A stretch of DNA of 64,000 bases from Sulfolobaceae archaeon (GCA_026627305.1 JAPNVD010000031.1:35986-99985), one strand, 5' to 3'. Counted from the stretch's first letter, positions 1-9,409 are shown. A program made the numbers and translations. Notes: generated from the letters alone by a model not told the origin.

Positions 1-1694
1 AATAATCCTATGAAGGCTAATATCATGACTACACCTATAGCTGCATAACCTAAGAATATTAGCTGTGAGCCTAGAGGTACTAGGCACAAAAGTAGACCTG
101 CAAGGCTGTAATATGGAATCCTTATCTCCTTTGGCTCTTCTTCATGTTCACCGTCTAGTGATCTACCAAAACCTAATGGTAGTTTCTTAGGGGTGATATA
201 GAAGTCAGGTAAGCCAATGGCCATAGCCCCCCAAGGATCAACTCCCATCACCGATTTACCCTTAATCCAGGAGTAAAGGAGGTCTGCAAACAGAGCTATT
301 AGTCCAATACCCATCAATACTCCACCAACATCTACCATGTTCTGGAAAGGTACATAGATCGGTGATGGCACTTCTGCATATCTTCTGGGCATCCCTAGGA
401 CACCACTTATCACCATTCCTGTAGCTATCATAAAGGCTCCAGCTACGATCATTATAGCTGCGCTCTTTGCTATATCTTCGTTATACTGTTTTCCAGTATA
501 ATATGGGAAGTAATAAAGTAGTGCAGCCAAAATAGCAACTAATATAGCGAACACCATATAGTGGAAGTGGCCTACTACTAGGTAAGTTCCATTAAATGCG
601 TAGTCTAGTGGAACCAATGGGAAGAACACTCCTGTTATACCGCCAACTAAGAATAGGGCAATAAATGATAACGTCAAAATAGTCGGTGCCCTACTCTTTA
701 CTTCCCCACCATAAAGTGTGGCTGTCCAATTATAGACCTTAACTCCAGAGGGGACAGCTATAGCCATTGTTGTCGCTGAGGCCACCATTTGGGCTATAGA
801 GTTGTCTATTGCGGTAAACATGTGGTGCATCCAAACACCTAGCGCACTTAGAAAGGCTATTGCCATTGACGATAACGCCAAAGCCTTATAACCGTATATC
901 TCTCTCCCTACCATCCTCGGTAGAACTTCACCTATTAAACCCATAGCGGGTAACATAAGTATGTAAACCTCTGGATGACCGAAGAACCAGAAGAGGTGTT
1001 GCCATAGTACTGGGCTTCCACCATAGGCGGGCAAAAATATAGGTAAGTTCCATGCCCTTTCAAGGTACGCTAACACTAGACCAGCTGTTAATGGAGGAAT
1101 GGCGACAACTAACAGAATTGACGTTGCGAAGAAAGACCATGTAAATAGCGACATCTTGAAATAAGGAATCTTCTTCAACTTGGTAATAGTCATGAGGAAA
1201 TTGACTCCTGTCAGTGTAGAGGAGATTCCCGCTAGTATTAGCCCAATCTCTATTAAGTTTACGCCTATTCCATAGTTCACTGAAGTGTCTACTGACAGTG
1301 GTGCATACATATACCAACCGGTGTTTACAGGTCCAAAAAGCGGTGATATACCAACTAATGCAACAGCAGGGACTAGTATCCAGAACGACAATGCGTTTAT
1401 CCTAGGCCAGTACAAATCATGTGCCCCTATCATTCTAGGGATTAGATAGTTTGCAAAACCCGTTGATATGGGCATTACCATGAAGAATATCATGAATATG
1501 CCGTGTAAGGTCACAGCGTTGTAGTATTCTGTAGCTCCTAAGTTTTGCAATGTGAGTTGTTCCCTAATTAAAGATGCGTTGATTGCACCCATTAATAGTG
1601 AAATTGTTCCTAGAACTATGTACATCTGACCGATATCAGAAGCATTCGTCGTGGTTAGAGCTATTTTTAGTACTTTCCTAATTGACATTGGCAT
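1..1694 (-). CDS. soxM: SoxM-type haem-copper oxidase, fused subunit I/III (3' end outside window)
   Basis: Catalytic subunit of the SoxM terminal oxidase, which reduces oxygen at a haem-CuB centre in the cytoplasmic membrane. My translation of the minus strand from the ATG at 1694 is open to the window edge. It shows many membrane segments, the GHPEVY motif with the cross-linked His-Tyr pair near residue 240, the CuB HH pair near 290 (WMHHMF) and the haem-ligand motif HFHYM near 377. The reading frame goes past a normal subunit I into a further hydrophobic part, as in the known SoxM fusion of subunits I and III. A second ATG lies two codons in. Sulfocyanin (soxE) is directly upstream on the same strand. 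The gene is truncated only by the window. Confidence 0.93.
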   Translation of the reverse strand, partial: MPMSIRKVLKIALTTTNASDIGQMYIVLGTISLLMGAINASLIREQLTLQNLGATEYYNAVTLHGIFMIFFMVMPISTGFANYLIPRMIGAHDLYWPRINALSFWILVPAVALVGISPLFGPVNTGWYMYAPLSVDTSVNYGIGVNLIEIGLILAGISSTLTGVNFLMTITKLKKIPYFKMSLFTWSFFATSILLVVAIPPLTAGLVLAYLERAWNLPIFLPAYGGSPVLWQHLFWFFGHPEVYILMLPAMGLIGEVLPRMVGREIYGYKALALSSMAIAFLSALGVWMHHMFTAIDNSIAQMVASATTMAIAVPSGVKVYNWTATLYGGEVKSRAPTILTLSFIALFLVGGITGVFFPLVPLDYAFNGTYLVVGHFHYMVFAILVAILAALLYYFPYYTGKQYNEDIAKSAAIMIVAGAFMIATGMVISGVLGMPRRYAEVPSPIYVPFQNMVDVGGVLMGIGLIALFADLLYSWIKGKSVMGVDPWGAMAIGLPDFYITPKKLPLGFGRSLDGEHEEEPKEIRIPYYSLAGLLLCLVPLGSQLIFLGYAAIGVVMILAFIGL

Positions 1695-1857
1695 CTCTTG
1701 ATTTTATTGTAATTGGTTACTTTTAAACTTTTCTTACGAAATACTCATTCATAAAGAGACTATGAATAATAATAATAATTTATATTTGATTAATATGAAA
1801 CAAAAAATATAGATTAATTTATAATATTTGTATGTTGGATTAATTCATATTTTATCA

Positions 1858-2445
1858 TTATGTTACAACTGCATAGGGCGCAGTGACGTTTTGAGATACC
1901 ACTAGAACTGCCCACATACCGCTTTCAGCGTGAGAGTAGATACCGCAGACCAGCATATATATCCCTGGGCTTAGTGGATCTGTTAAACCGCTAACGGACT
2001 GACCACTACTAATGCCAGTAGTCTCATAATTGCTTGAAGTAGCTCCAAAGGCATAGAGTATTTTACCGAACTGGGCTACGTCTGGACTGTTAGGGGTAGG
2101 TGTATCGTTTTGAAGTATTATAAGGTTATGAGGCAAAGATTGATAGTTAATGAAAGTGACGTAAAGTGACCATCCAGCTGGTACATATATCACTAGTTGC
2201 CCATTCGTAGTACCATTAAAGTTAAGCGTGCTGACAGTAGAGAGCACTGCGATTGTTAGATAAACCGTTTTATTAGAACTATCATATCTCAATAGGGTTT
2301 TACCCGAAGTAGAAGTTGTATTAGTTATCGTTGAGGGGGCTGTGGTCAAATAGTGGTAATTGAGATAAACGTAAACCGCAGTTACTAGAGCTATTATGGC
2401 TACAACTATAGCTATGACCGCAGGTAACACAGATTGTGCTTTCAT
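1858..2445 (-). CDS. soxE: Sulfocyanin, blue copper protein of the SoxM complex
   Basis: Membrane-anchored type I copper protein that carries electrons from the Rieske/cytochrome b part to the oxidase. The N-terminus has one hydrophobic anchor, followed by a Ser/Thr-rich linker and a cupredoxin domain. The ligands are visible: a His in LPHNL and a C-x4-H-x4-M cluster in VCGIYSHAESGM near the C-terminus. A TTG at 2454 would add three residues. I prefer the ATG at 2445 because a TATA box at 2467-2476 lies about 27 bases upstream, as expected for a leaderless transcript. soxM follows on the same strand. Confidence 0.93.
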   Translation of the reverse strand: MKAQSVLPAVIAIVVAIIALVTAVYVYLNYHYLTTAPSTITNTTSTSGKTLLRYDSSNKTVYLTIAVLSTVSTLNFNGTTNGQLVIYVPAGWSLYVTFINYQSLPHNLIILQNDTPTPNSPDVAQFGKILYAFGATSSNYETTGISSGQSVSGLTDPLSPGIYMLVCGIYSHAESGMWAVLVVSQNVTAPYAVVT

Positions 2446-2466
2446 AATCTTCAACTCATCGAAAGG

Positions 2467-2476
2467 GTTTAAAAAT
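2467..2476 (-). promoter_or_regulatory. TATA box of soxE
   Basis: Read on the minus strand this is ATTTTTAAAC. Its centre is about 27 bases from the soxE ATG at 2445, the usual archaeal spacing for a leaderless transcript. It probably also serves soxM. Confidence 0.6.
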
Positions 2477-2598
2477 GTTTCTAGATCTTATCAAAAATAA
2501 AGATTGTTTATAGAAAATATTAAAAAATTTTTATATATATAAGTTTTATAATTAATTATAAAACATATAAGGGAAATTAATCTATTATTGTAATAAAA

Positions 2599-2608
2599 CT
2601 TATATATC
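2599..2608 (+). promoter_or_regulatory. TATA box of soxFGHI
   Basis: CTTATATATC is centred about 30 bases before the soxF ATG at 2634. The four genes that follow overlap or nearly touch, so this is the likely single promoter of the operon. It fires divergently from soxE. Confidence 0.65.
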
Positions 2609-2633
2609 ACAATTAAGCTTAAGAATCTCAAAA

Positions 2634-3374
2634 ATGAATAGGAGAAATTTCTTAAGGTTGTACTTGCTGGCAGCTGCAGCGATAGCAATAGCACCTTTAG
2701 TAAAGCCTGCTATAGACTATGTGGGATATTTTTACAATGAACTTGGTGCAATATCTAAACAGTATTTAGTGGCGAATAACACTGACGGTATTGGGGGATT
2801 TCCTAAGTATAAAATAACTAATATTAAGGATTTCAAATCTAAGAATTGCCCCGTATTCTTCTTCGCATACCCATTAACTAACGAACCCTGCTTCTTGGTA
2901 GACCTAGAAGCGATATTGGGTCAACCAGTGCCAGAAATACCCAATCCATATTATGGGCACTTCGCAGGACCATTAGGTCAAATAAAGACGATAAAAGGGG
3001 TAGGTCCTAACAATTCAATCTATGCCTTCTCAGACGTCTGCGTGCACTTGGGTTGCCAACTGCCAGCCCAAGTCCTGGTGACCTCAGATCAGGATCCTGG
3101 ATTAGATATACAGAACTCTGTACTCCACTGTCCCTGTCATGGTTCAATGTATTTATTAAAAGAGGGTGGGATAGTGGTAGGAGGGCCAGCACCCAGACCA
3201 CTTCCTATGGTGTATTTAGAATATGATGAGAGCACAGGAGATATTTATGCCGTAGGAACCAACGCTCCTTACTTCAGCGAGTCTGTACCTAGGACAACTC
3301 CACAAGATAACCTGCTTTACGACCCCAGGTATGACTATTCTGTGCCATCAAACCCTGCATGTACAAAGGGGTGA
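2634..3374 (+). CDS. soxF: Rieske iron-sulfur protein of the SoxM complex
   Basis: Rieske [2Fe-2S] subunit that takes electrons from quinol together with cytochrome b SoxG. The 246-residue protein begins with a twin-arginine motif (RRNFLR) and a hydrophobic anchor, so folded export by Tat is likely. The cluster ligands are CVHLGC and, further on, CPCHGS. The ATG is leaderless with respect to the TATA box at 2599-2608. The end overlaps the start of soxG by 16 bases. Position and order match the soxEFGHIM cluster known from Sulfolobus acidocaldarius. Confidence 0.95.
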   Translation: MNRRNFLRLYLLAAAAIAIAPLVKPAIDYVGYFYNELGAISKQYLVANNTDGIGGFPKYKITNIKDFKSKNCPVFFFAYPLTNEPCFLVDLEAILGQPVPEIPNPYYGHFAGPLGQIKTIKGVGPNNSIYAFSDVCVHLGCQLPAQVLVTSDQDPGLDIQNSVLHCPCHGSMYLLKEGGIVVGGPAPRPLPMVYLEYDESTGDIYAVGTNAPYFSESVPRTTPQDNLLYDPRYDYSVPSNPACTKG

Positions 3375-4936
3375 GACATTTGGATGGCTATTTTGATAGG
3401 TTCATGAAATGGCTAGACGAGAGGTTAGGAATTTATGGTCACGTGGTTAGACCTGCTCCAAAATACGCCTATAGGTTTGACTATTGGCTAGGAGGGTTAG
3501 TGCTATCGTCCTTTATATTTGAAGTTATTACTGGAGCACTAATAGCGCTTTACTACACCCCCAGCGATCCCTATACTGCTACAGTCTACCTTATCAGTAA
3601 AGTTCCTTACGGTGCCTTACTGTTTAGCTTACACAGTTGGGGGGCTTATGTGATGATATTCCTAATGTTAGTACACATGACTAGGAACTTTATAGTTGGG
3701 GCTTATAGGCCTCCTAGAGAAATCATGTGGATTGTAGGTGTACTGTTAGCTGGTTTAACGCTAACTGAGGCATATTTAGGCTACTCACTACCCTATAACC
3801 TGATATCATGGGTTGCAACGACAACTGGGCTAAACTTGTTCACCTATATGCCTTTTAAGCTGGGTTACCTTATCTCGCTGTTCACTGTGGTCAACCCTAA
3901 TCAGCCAGGCATTGCGTCAGGGATTTCACCTCTAGTCCAGAGGATTTTCGTGTTTCACTGGATAGTTGGTGGGCTGATACTGATGCTTGTTATGCTTCAT
4001 CTCTACATATTCGAAATACATGGGATTACCCCGCCGATAAGTAAGGTTAAGCCTGGAGCTCCAGAGGTGATAGACGCATATCGGTATCAGATAGAGAACG
4101 ATCCTGAGTGGAAGTTGCAACCACTAATAAGGTCTATAGGGATGACCTTCATGATATTCTTGCTGACAGTTGGTATAATATTCTTCATAGCCTCTGTCTT
4201 CCCGTTCGATATAGTTATCAGTGGTGGTGTACCAAAGTATATAATGCCAGAATTTAATCCAGTAGAAGCTGCCCAGACACCGCCAGTTCCCGATTGGTAC
4301 TTTCTGTTCATTTATTATTTCTATAAGTCCGTCACCCCTGCTAACGCATCGCTGATATTCTTAGGTTGGATAACTGTAACCGTGCTCTTCCCGTTTATTG
4401 AGGAATATATCTTCAGGCATAAGGCACCTCACCCTGCGATGAGACCAGCAGCTATAGCCCTAGGTACTGGATTTATAATATCCTTTATAGTTAATAGTGT
4501 GTGGGCAGGGCTGACACCAGGGAGGGATATAGGGCCTATCGGAGTTTACGTTGATGCGGGTATTTTCGTGGCCTGCTTCGCCATAATATGGCCTTTATTG
4601 AGATTTGTTGCACAACCTAGAGTCCTGAGGAGGTTGGAGCAAGAGGGTATAAGTAGTAGTGGTGTCTACACCAACGGTGGTTCAAAGGTGATACAGGCAT
4701 TGGATACAACCGTTCCCATGCCAGTGATACCAAAGAAGATATTGGGTGGCTTAGAAGTCTTAGCGTTAGACATTTTCTTAGCATCAACAGGTATTTATAC
4801 AGCCTATGAGGCTTTCGCACTATCATCTCTTCCAATATTGAATCAATTTTTAGTTGGGGAACTAGCTGGTGTTTCGTGTATTATGTTCTCACTATTAATA
4901 TTCCTCATGGTGGTGGTAAGACATGGAAAAAGCTAG
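3359..4936 (+). CDS. soxG: Cytochrome b subunit of the SoxM complex
   Basis: Polytopic haem-binding quinol oxidase subunit that pairs with the SoxF Rieske protein. The length is 525 residues with about a dozen membrane helices. Two pairs of His ligands lie in helices containing HSWGAYVMIFLMLVHM and FHWIVGGLILMLVMLHLY. The quinone-site PEWY motif of bc1 complexes appears as PDWY in PVPDWYFLF. The ATG at 3359 lies inside the soxF end; a GTG at 3371 just before the soxF stop is an alternative start. The end overlaps soxH by 14 bases. Confidence 0.94.
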   Translation: MYKGVRHLDGYFDRFMKWLDERLGIYGHVVRPAPKYAYRFDYWLGGLVLSSFIFEVITGALIALYYTPSDPYTATVYLISKVPYGALLFSLHSWGAYVMIFLMLVHMTRNFIVGAYRPPREIMWIVGVLLAGLTLTEAYLGYSLPYNLISWVATTTGLNLFTYMPFKLGYLISLFTVVNPNQPGIASGISPLVQRIFVFHWIVGGLILMLVMLHLYIFEIHGITPPISKVKPGAPEVIDAYRYQIENDPEWKLQPLIRSIGMTFMIFLLTVGIIFFIASVFPFDIVISGGVPKYIMPEFNPVEAAQTPPVPDWYFLFIYYFYKSVTPANASLIFLGWITVTVLFPFIEEYIFRHKAPHPAMRPAAIALGTGFIISFIVNSVWAGLTPGRDIGPIGVYVDAGIFVACFAIIWPLLRFVAQPRVLRRLEQEGISSSGVYTNGGSKVIQALDTTVPMPVIPKKILGGLEVLALDIFLASTGIYTAYEAFALSSLPILNQFLVGELAGVSCIMFSLLIFLMVVVRHGKS

Positions 4937-5363
4937 GATATTCGAACTTGCAACAATAATTTTTGCTATAACTATCCTAACTGTTCTAGGGGTACTATCA
5001 GACACATACTTGATAGCTATAAACAGCGGTTCATATTTATCTGCACATGCAAAGCAGGACGCTATTCCCATAAAGGTTATTGCTATGCAGTACGCATGGG
5101 AGTTCGTTTACCCCAACGGTACTGTATCCATAAATAAGCTAGTGATAAAGGCTAACCAAACTTATCTATTGGAGATAACATCTAAGGACGTGATACATGC
5201 GTTTTATGTCCCTCAACTGGGGTTTAAGTTTGAGGCAATCCCAGGATATGTCTATGACTTTTACATAGTGGTCAATAAGCCTGGAGTTTACGATATATGG
5301 TGTGCTGAGTTCTGCGGTCCTGGACATTACTTAATGAGGGGAGAGCTTATAGTGGTGAGCTGA
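4923..5363 (+). CDS. soxH: Terminal oxidase subunit II with CuA site
   Basis: Carries the CuA centre that receives electrons, probably from sulfocyanin, and passes them to SoxM. One N-terminal membrane segment is followed by a cupredoxin domain. CuA ligands are visible: a His in DVIHAFYVP and the cluster CAEFCGPGHYLM (two Cys, His, Met). The length of 146 residues is short for subunit II but normal for SoxH. The start lies within the end of soxG, preceded by a GGTGGT Shine-Dalgarno-like sequence. Confidence 0.94.
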   Translation: MEKARIFELATIIFAITILTVLGVLSDTYLIAINSGSYLSAHAKQDAIPIKVIAMQYAWEFVYPNGTVSINKLVIKANQTYLLEITSKDVIHAFYVPQLGFKFEAIPGYVYDFYIVVNKPGVYDIWCAEFCGPGHYLMRGELIVVS

Positions 5364-5364
5364 C

Positions 5365-5811
5365 ATGGCATCGAGGAAACAGTTAAGGGGAATAGATTAC
5401 CTCTACTGGGTTCTAACGATCTTAGCCTTTTTTGTACTCTTCTTATGGGTGGGAGATTTCGGTAACTTGGCTTACCTAACACAAAGCCCTATAACATCAT
5501 ATGTCGAGACTTTGTGGAGGATAACCTATTTCGCAGGAGGTGCCGTTTTCGGAGTATTCATGGGTAGCCTAGTATTTTTAGCAGTCAAGTTTAGGGAGTC
5601 CTCAGGTGTGACGACGACTGCACCAGCCGTGAACAGGGAAACGTTATATTACATTGCCATGGGTATGGATATAGTGGTGCTAGTAGGCATAGTATATATG
5701 ATGTTCACCTTACCCCTGCAGGCTTTCGAACTAGGGATTTTAGGCTCAGTACTGCTACTACTATTCGCCAGCATAACGTACTTGGTCTATAAGTTATATT
5801 TCCCAAGTTAA
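5365..5811 (+). CDS. soxI: SoxM complex small membrane subunit
   Basis: A 148-residue protein with about four membrane helices and no visible cofactor ligands. It begins one base after the soxH stop and has a clear GGTGAG Shine-Dalgarno sequence five bases before the ATG, so it is translated as part of the operon. I assign soxI from its place as last gene of soxFGHI and its size. The role is presumably structural within the supercomplex. A T-rich terminator follows immediately. Confidence 0.85.
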   Translation: MASRKQLRGIDYLYWVLTILAFFVLFLWVGDFGNLAYLTQSPITSYVETLWRITYFAGGAVFGVFMGSLVFLAVKFRESSGVTTTAPAVNRETLYYIAMGMDIVVLVGIVYMMFTLPLQAFELGILGSVLLLLFASITYLVYKLYFPS

Positions 5812-5812
5812 T

Positions 5813-5866
5813 CCCTTTTTTCTTTCTCTTCTCTTCTCCTTTTCTATTCCATTCCTCTTTCCTTTT
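5813..5866 (+). terminator. T-rich terminator of soxFGHI
   Basis: A run of T interrupted by single C or CT, starting two bases after the soxI stop. Pyrimidine tracts on the coding strand are the typical archaeal intrinsic terminators. Confidence 0.7.
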
Positions 5867-5908
5867 TACATAAAGTTTTTATAAGTAAACAAACATAAGC
5901 AAGATTTG

Positions 5909-6646
5909 ATGAAAAGTAAAGAAGTAAACATAGCCATATACGTTGTAGTGTTGCTAGCAAGTGCTTATTTGGTCTATTCCTTTCCAAGGATTGCCTTGGA
6001 TCAGATCCTTGCCCCCGTGGTCTTTTGGTTATTCTTAGTCCTAGCCCTTTTGAAGCTTTTAGACGTTCAAGTTAGGGAGACCATTAATTACCCTTCTAGG
6101 AAGAAGTGGTATATTCTTTTCCCTTACATGGCGCTTCATTATTTTGCTTATGGAGCCATACTCGAGGTAATACTAGTTTCGCTAAGTAGTATATTCTTTC
6201 CTTATTTAGCTGTAAGTGGCGTTTCATACATACCCTTTGGCAACTCATCCTTGCTTCAAACCCTTTTATCACTCCTCTTCAACCCTACAATCTCTATAAT
6301 AATACCTCCAGGTATAACGTTAAATCTCTCTCCTTACAGCCTTTCCTTAGGCTTCCTAATCTCCATACTAGTAACCTACTCTATACTGACCATAAGCGAT
6401 ATGAGCAAAGGTTTAAGGGCTAAGGCAGAGATGTTAGCCATAGCTCTAGTGGGTATAGTAGTGGGTGCAGGGTGCTGTGTATCGATTCCAATAATAGTTG
6501 CTGAGGAGATAGGGGCTATAGCCGCTTATGGATTAGCCTTAGGAAGCAGGTATTGGGAAATAGCCTTTGCCGTTTACACTTTACTCCCCATTATAACTGT
6601 GGGTGGGCTAATACACTTCACTAAGAGGTTGAGTTTGATAAAGTGA
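5909..6646 (+). CDS. Membrane protein with Cys-Cys motif, unknown function
   Basis: Not recognised by name. The protein is almost entirely hydrophobic, about seven membrane segments in 245 residues. A helix near the C-terminus carries the sequence GAGCCVSIP. The protein at 7673-8446 has the same layout and the equivalent SGTSCCISFP, so the two are paralogues around a small membrane protein gene. The ATG at 5909 is preferred over a TTG one codon earlier; a TATA-like TTTTTATAAG lies about 30 bases upstream. Lying next to soxI may point to a link with respiration, but this is only context. Confidence 0.75.
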   Translation: MKSKEVNIAIYVVVLLASAYLVYSFPRIALDQILAPVVFWLFLVLALLKLLDVQVRETINYPSRKKWYILFPYMALHYFAYGAILEVILVSLSSIFFPYLAVSGVSYIPFGNSSLLQTLLSLLFNPTISIIIPPGITLNLSPYSLSLGFLISILVTYSILTISDMSKGLRAKAEMLAIALVGIVVGAGCCVSIPIIVAEEIGAIAAYGLALGSRYWEIAFAVYTLLPIITVGGLIHFTKRLSLIK

Positions 6647-6675
6647 AAAAGGGAAGTAGGAATAAGCTCATCGCT

Positions 6676-6716
6676 GATTTTTTATTTTTCTTTACTTTCT
6701 TTTTTCTTCCTACCTT
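6676..6716. terminator. T-rich terminator between convergent genes
   Basis: TTTTTTATTTTTC followed by further T tracts just after the plus-strand membrane gene ending at 6646, and directly before the stop of the minus-strand gene at 6717. It acts for the plus-strand gene. Confidence 0.55.
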
Positions 6717-7226
6717 CTACACATTCGCTATTATTGAACTAGCTAAGTTCAATAGGTGTTCATAACCTGGATAAGGGGTTGCGGGATCACTACTACCTAT
6801 GAACGATAAGTAGATCACCATGTTACCCTTTAACACGTATAGGGATTGAACAAACCCTAAAGTATAAAAGTAGACAGTCATGCCTCTATATGTGGAAACA
6901 TTTGAGGAAGGTATAAAACATTGATAGTATTGCAAAGCAGATTGTGAGTTGTTGAAGTAATATATGTATACTATGAAGGTGTCGCTGCTGTTTTCATCTA
7001 CTAGCTTTTCTTCAGCTACCCACAGAGCTCCTTCTATACCCAAATTTCTTGTCTTATTTAAGGACTTAACGATTTTCCAGTTACCTTTAAGATACTCACT
7101 GATAAGAGAAGTTCGTATGATAGTTACAGGATTTGTGATCATATTATATAGGAAGTAGATAGACGAAATTAATGATAGAACAAATAAAATAATCAATATA
7201 ATGACGATTTTTCTCATATATATCAT
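6717..7226 (-). CDS. Membrane-anchored extracytoplasmic protein, unknown function
   Basis: Not recognised. The first 30 residues form a single hydrophobic anchor, and the rest is a soluble domain with many Asn-x-Ser/Thr sites, as in Sulfolobales surface proteins. ATG codons at 7226 and 7217 are both possible. A TATA box (RC of GGTTTATATC, about 7242-7251) lies near 24-30 bases upstream of either. The gene converges on the membrane protein at 5909-6646. Confidence 0.65.
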   Translation of the reverse strand: MIYMRKIVIILIILFVLSLISSIYFLYNMITNPVTIIRTSLISEYLKGNWKIVKSLNKTRNLGIEGALWVAEEKLVDENSSDTFIVYIYYFNNSQSALQYYQCFIPSSNVSTYRGMTVYFYTLGFVQSLYVLKGNMVIYLSFIGSSDPATPYPGYEHLLNLASSIIANV

Positions 7227-7411
7227 TAATTAACATCTAAACCAAGGTTTATATCTTTTTATTAAAAAATTATTCTGGTTAGTAAAGAAAATAGGGTTGA
7301 TAAATTAATTTTATTTACATTTGCCATTAACAATTCTCTTATTATGTTAAGATAATTAATTAGTAAAATTTAAAAATTCAGTTAATTATATGTTATTCAT
7401 GGTAATAGTCC

Positions 7412-7597
7412 TTGAGGTTTGAGGAAACCCTTTACGTAGTCTCAGGGGTTATACTCCTAGCCCTAGTTGGTATTGGGCTTATTATACTGGGGGATTACAC
7501 TATAGGTGATATCGTGTTGTTGCTTTCAATAATTTGGGGAGTATTCATTTATTACTTTCTAGACTACGTTTCAAAAGATAAAGGTGAGGAGGAATGA
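7412..7597 (+). CDS. Small two-helix membrane protein
   Basis: A 61-residue protein with two hydrophobic segments (about residues 7-27 and 32-52) and a charged C-terminus ending KDKGEEE. The only workable start in this frame is the TTG at 7412. It lies between the two Cys-Cys membrane paralogues and ends about 75 bases before the second. No function is visible. Confidence 0.5.
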   Translation: MRFEETLYVVSGVILLALVGIGLIILGDYTIGDIVLLLSIIWGVFIYYFLDYVSKDKGEEE

Positions 7598-7672
7598 AAA
7601 CAGGCACTTCATTACGTTTTATAACTGCATTTGATGCTAAAGTTTAATTTGAAGTGTAGCAATAATTAAAAT

Positions 7673-8446
7673 GTGAAAGTAAAGGTCATCGTTATTTTAT
7701 CCTCACTCAGCATCTCTGTAGTTACATACTTCTTAGCCTTCAATAGGGCTATCCTTTTACTCTCCTCTTTCATATCTGCCCTCTCCTTTTGGGGAGCTAT
7801 CTCATTACTTTTGCCCAAGAGTTTCTATAGGGCTATCTTTTGGGATATAAAGAAGACGAAGGCATATTGGGCACCTATGGTGGTATACTTCATATTTCAC
7901 CTCCTGATTTATGGGTTCTTCTATTTCTTCATTTTAGGCTACGTTAACTTCTTGCCCGTATTTAAGACATATATAGGAGCATCAGTACCCACTCCGCTAT
8001 ATTTATTACCAATATGGGAGAGCTATAGCCCAGGGGTTGCCATATTTATTGCTGGTTATGAAGCAGATATAGTCCCCTTTTCAGCCTTCATAGGACTTAT
8101 CTTGTCCATGCTTTTAGGAGCTAACGTGCAGAAAGTCGTAGAAGTGAAGAATTCAATAAAGCAGTCAAACCTAGTCCCTTATGGTCTTATAGGTGTAACA
8201 GTCTTAGCTATAGTTTCTGGAACCTCCTGCTGTATATCATTTCCTTCATTGGTAATATATATGATAGCCCTTTCCATAGGTGCAGTTAGTGTTGTCTTGA
8301 AGATCTTGGCTTCTCCCATATATTTCGCCTTAGTATGGTACGGTTTACCAATAATCTCTGCTTTACTACTCTACATTAACCTTAGGAACTTAAACAACGT
8401 TCTGAAAAGGATTCAACTAGCTAGATGTGAGGTATGTAAGAAATAA
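7673..8446 (+). CDS. Membrane protein with Cys-Cys motif, paralogue of 5909-6646
   Basis: About seven membrane segments in 257 residues. It aligns with the protein at 5909-6646 over its length; most telling is the motif SGTSCCISFP (about residues 182-191) opposite GAGCCVSIP. The C-terminus adds a short tail with two more Cys (RCEVCKK). The start is a GTG, because the ATG two bases earlier runs straight into a stop. The adjacent Cys pair inside a membrane helix suggests metal binding or redox function, which is inference. Confidence 0.72.
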   Translation: MKVKVIVILSSLSISVVTYFLAFNRAILLLSSFISALSFWGAISLLLPKSFYRAIFWDIKKTKAYWAPMVVYFIFHLLIYGFFYFFILGYVNFLPVFKTYIGASVPTPLYLLPIWESYSPGVAIFIAGYEADIVPFSAFIGLILSMLLGANVQKVVEVKNSIKQSNLVPYGLIGVTVLAIVSGTSCCISFPSLVIYMIALSIGAVSVVLKILASPIYFALVWYGLPIISALLLYINLRNLNNVLKRIQLARCEVCKK

Positions 8447-8549
8447 CCCTCAACGGGGTAAACGTAAGAGTTATTAGCTGTCAAATAGATGTATCATCAA
8501 CATAATCACGTACTAAAATTTTTTATGTAATAATAGTCTAATTTAGCAC

Positions 8550-8966
8550 ATGAGTAGAGAATTGATGGATAACCTCTACAAGTTCCTTTCTGATCTCTCT
8601 AAAAGGGAGGAGGAGTTGGACTTCACTATAATCAACTATTTTGCTAGGGAGATAGAGAACAGGGGCATAAAACCCTCTGAGATAAAGAGGGAGTCGTTAA
8701 GAGACGATGTAAAAGCACTATCTGACGGCGATTACATGTTGACTGTGATCTACTACGAAGATAAGGATGAGGTAGATATTATACTTCCAAAGAACTATGC
8801 TGATGCCTCAGCTATTGAACAGCTCCTTATACGAATGAAATATTTTAAATTAAAATCTGAAAAAAAGGTTAAGGGGTATTTATTGGCGTTAGCAATCCCT
8901 GAAAAATACGTGAGGATTGCTAGGAATGAGGGGATAGAAGTTATCGTAGATCAAATCCTTAAATGA
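8550..8966 (+). CDS. Small protein related to the DUF3782 C-terminal nuclease-like domain
   Basis: A charged, soluble 138-residue protein with no named family that I recognise with certainty. Its last 60 residues (AIEQLLIRMKYF... then KGYLLALAIP... and GIEVIVDQ) line up with the end of the coiled-coil protein at 62763-63887 (ALEQILIRKKLV..., KLFLIANYVD..., GVVIITS). That region belongs to the PD-(D/E)XK-like DUF3782 group in Sulfolobales. The metal-binding E-x-K core of that protein is not obvious here, so this may be a non-catalytic derivative. TATA-like TTTTTTATG lies about 28 bases before the ATG. Confidence 0.65.
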   Translation: MSRELMDNLYKFLSDLSKREEELDFTIINYFAREIENRGIKPSEIKRESLRDDVKALSDGDYMLTVIYYEDKDEVDIILPKNYADASAIEQLLIRMKYFKLKSEKKVKGYLLALAIPEKYVRIARNEGIEVIVDQILK

Positions 8967-9124
8967 TTAAAAATTTTCAACTTAAATGGCGTTAAATAGA
9001 TTAAATGTTGAACAAAAGAAAGTTGTAAAAATCCTTGTATTAAGAATAATTGAAATATAAAAATAGGATACTCACACGAGCTCATGCACAACTTTATAAC
9101 GTTTCGATTATATTCCTTAATGTA

Positions 9125-9409
9125 ATGAGGATTGGGATTTACGAACACAAGGCTAAAAAGGGTCTAATAAGGGCTACGGTAAAGGTCTATGACGATACAA
9201 TTGAAGTGAAGATAACTGGTGATTTTATGATTTTCCCAGAGGATATGATTTTCCAATTAGAGAATAATTTAAAGGGTTTGAAAGTTAGCGACAGAGAAGC
9301 GATATCTAGGGTTGTAGAAGATACGCTATCAAAGGCATCGCTTTTCGGTTGTGAAGTCGGAGATTTTAAAACTGCAATATTTAAGGCTTTAGATGAGGTG
9401 AGTAGATGA
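9125..9409 (+). CDS. lplB: Lipoate-protein ligase accessory (C-terminal) subunit
   Basis: Small subunit of the two-part archaeal lipoate ligase; it corresponds to the C-terminal domain of bacterial LplA and is needed for lipoate activation. The sequence has the expected KGLIRATVKVYD start and ends in a helix-rich region (SDREAISRVVEDTLSKA). A TTG at 9050 would add 25 residues, but a TATA box at about 9089-9098 fits a leaderless start at the ATG at 9125. The stop overlaps the start of lplA by four bases, so the two are translated together. Confidence 0.85.
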   Translation: MRIGIYEHKAKKGLIRATVKVYDDTIEVKITGDFMIFPEDMIFQLENNLKGLKVSDREAISRVVEDTLSKASLFGCEVGDFKTAIFKALDEVSR

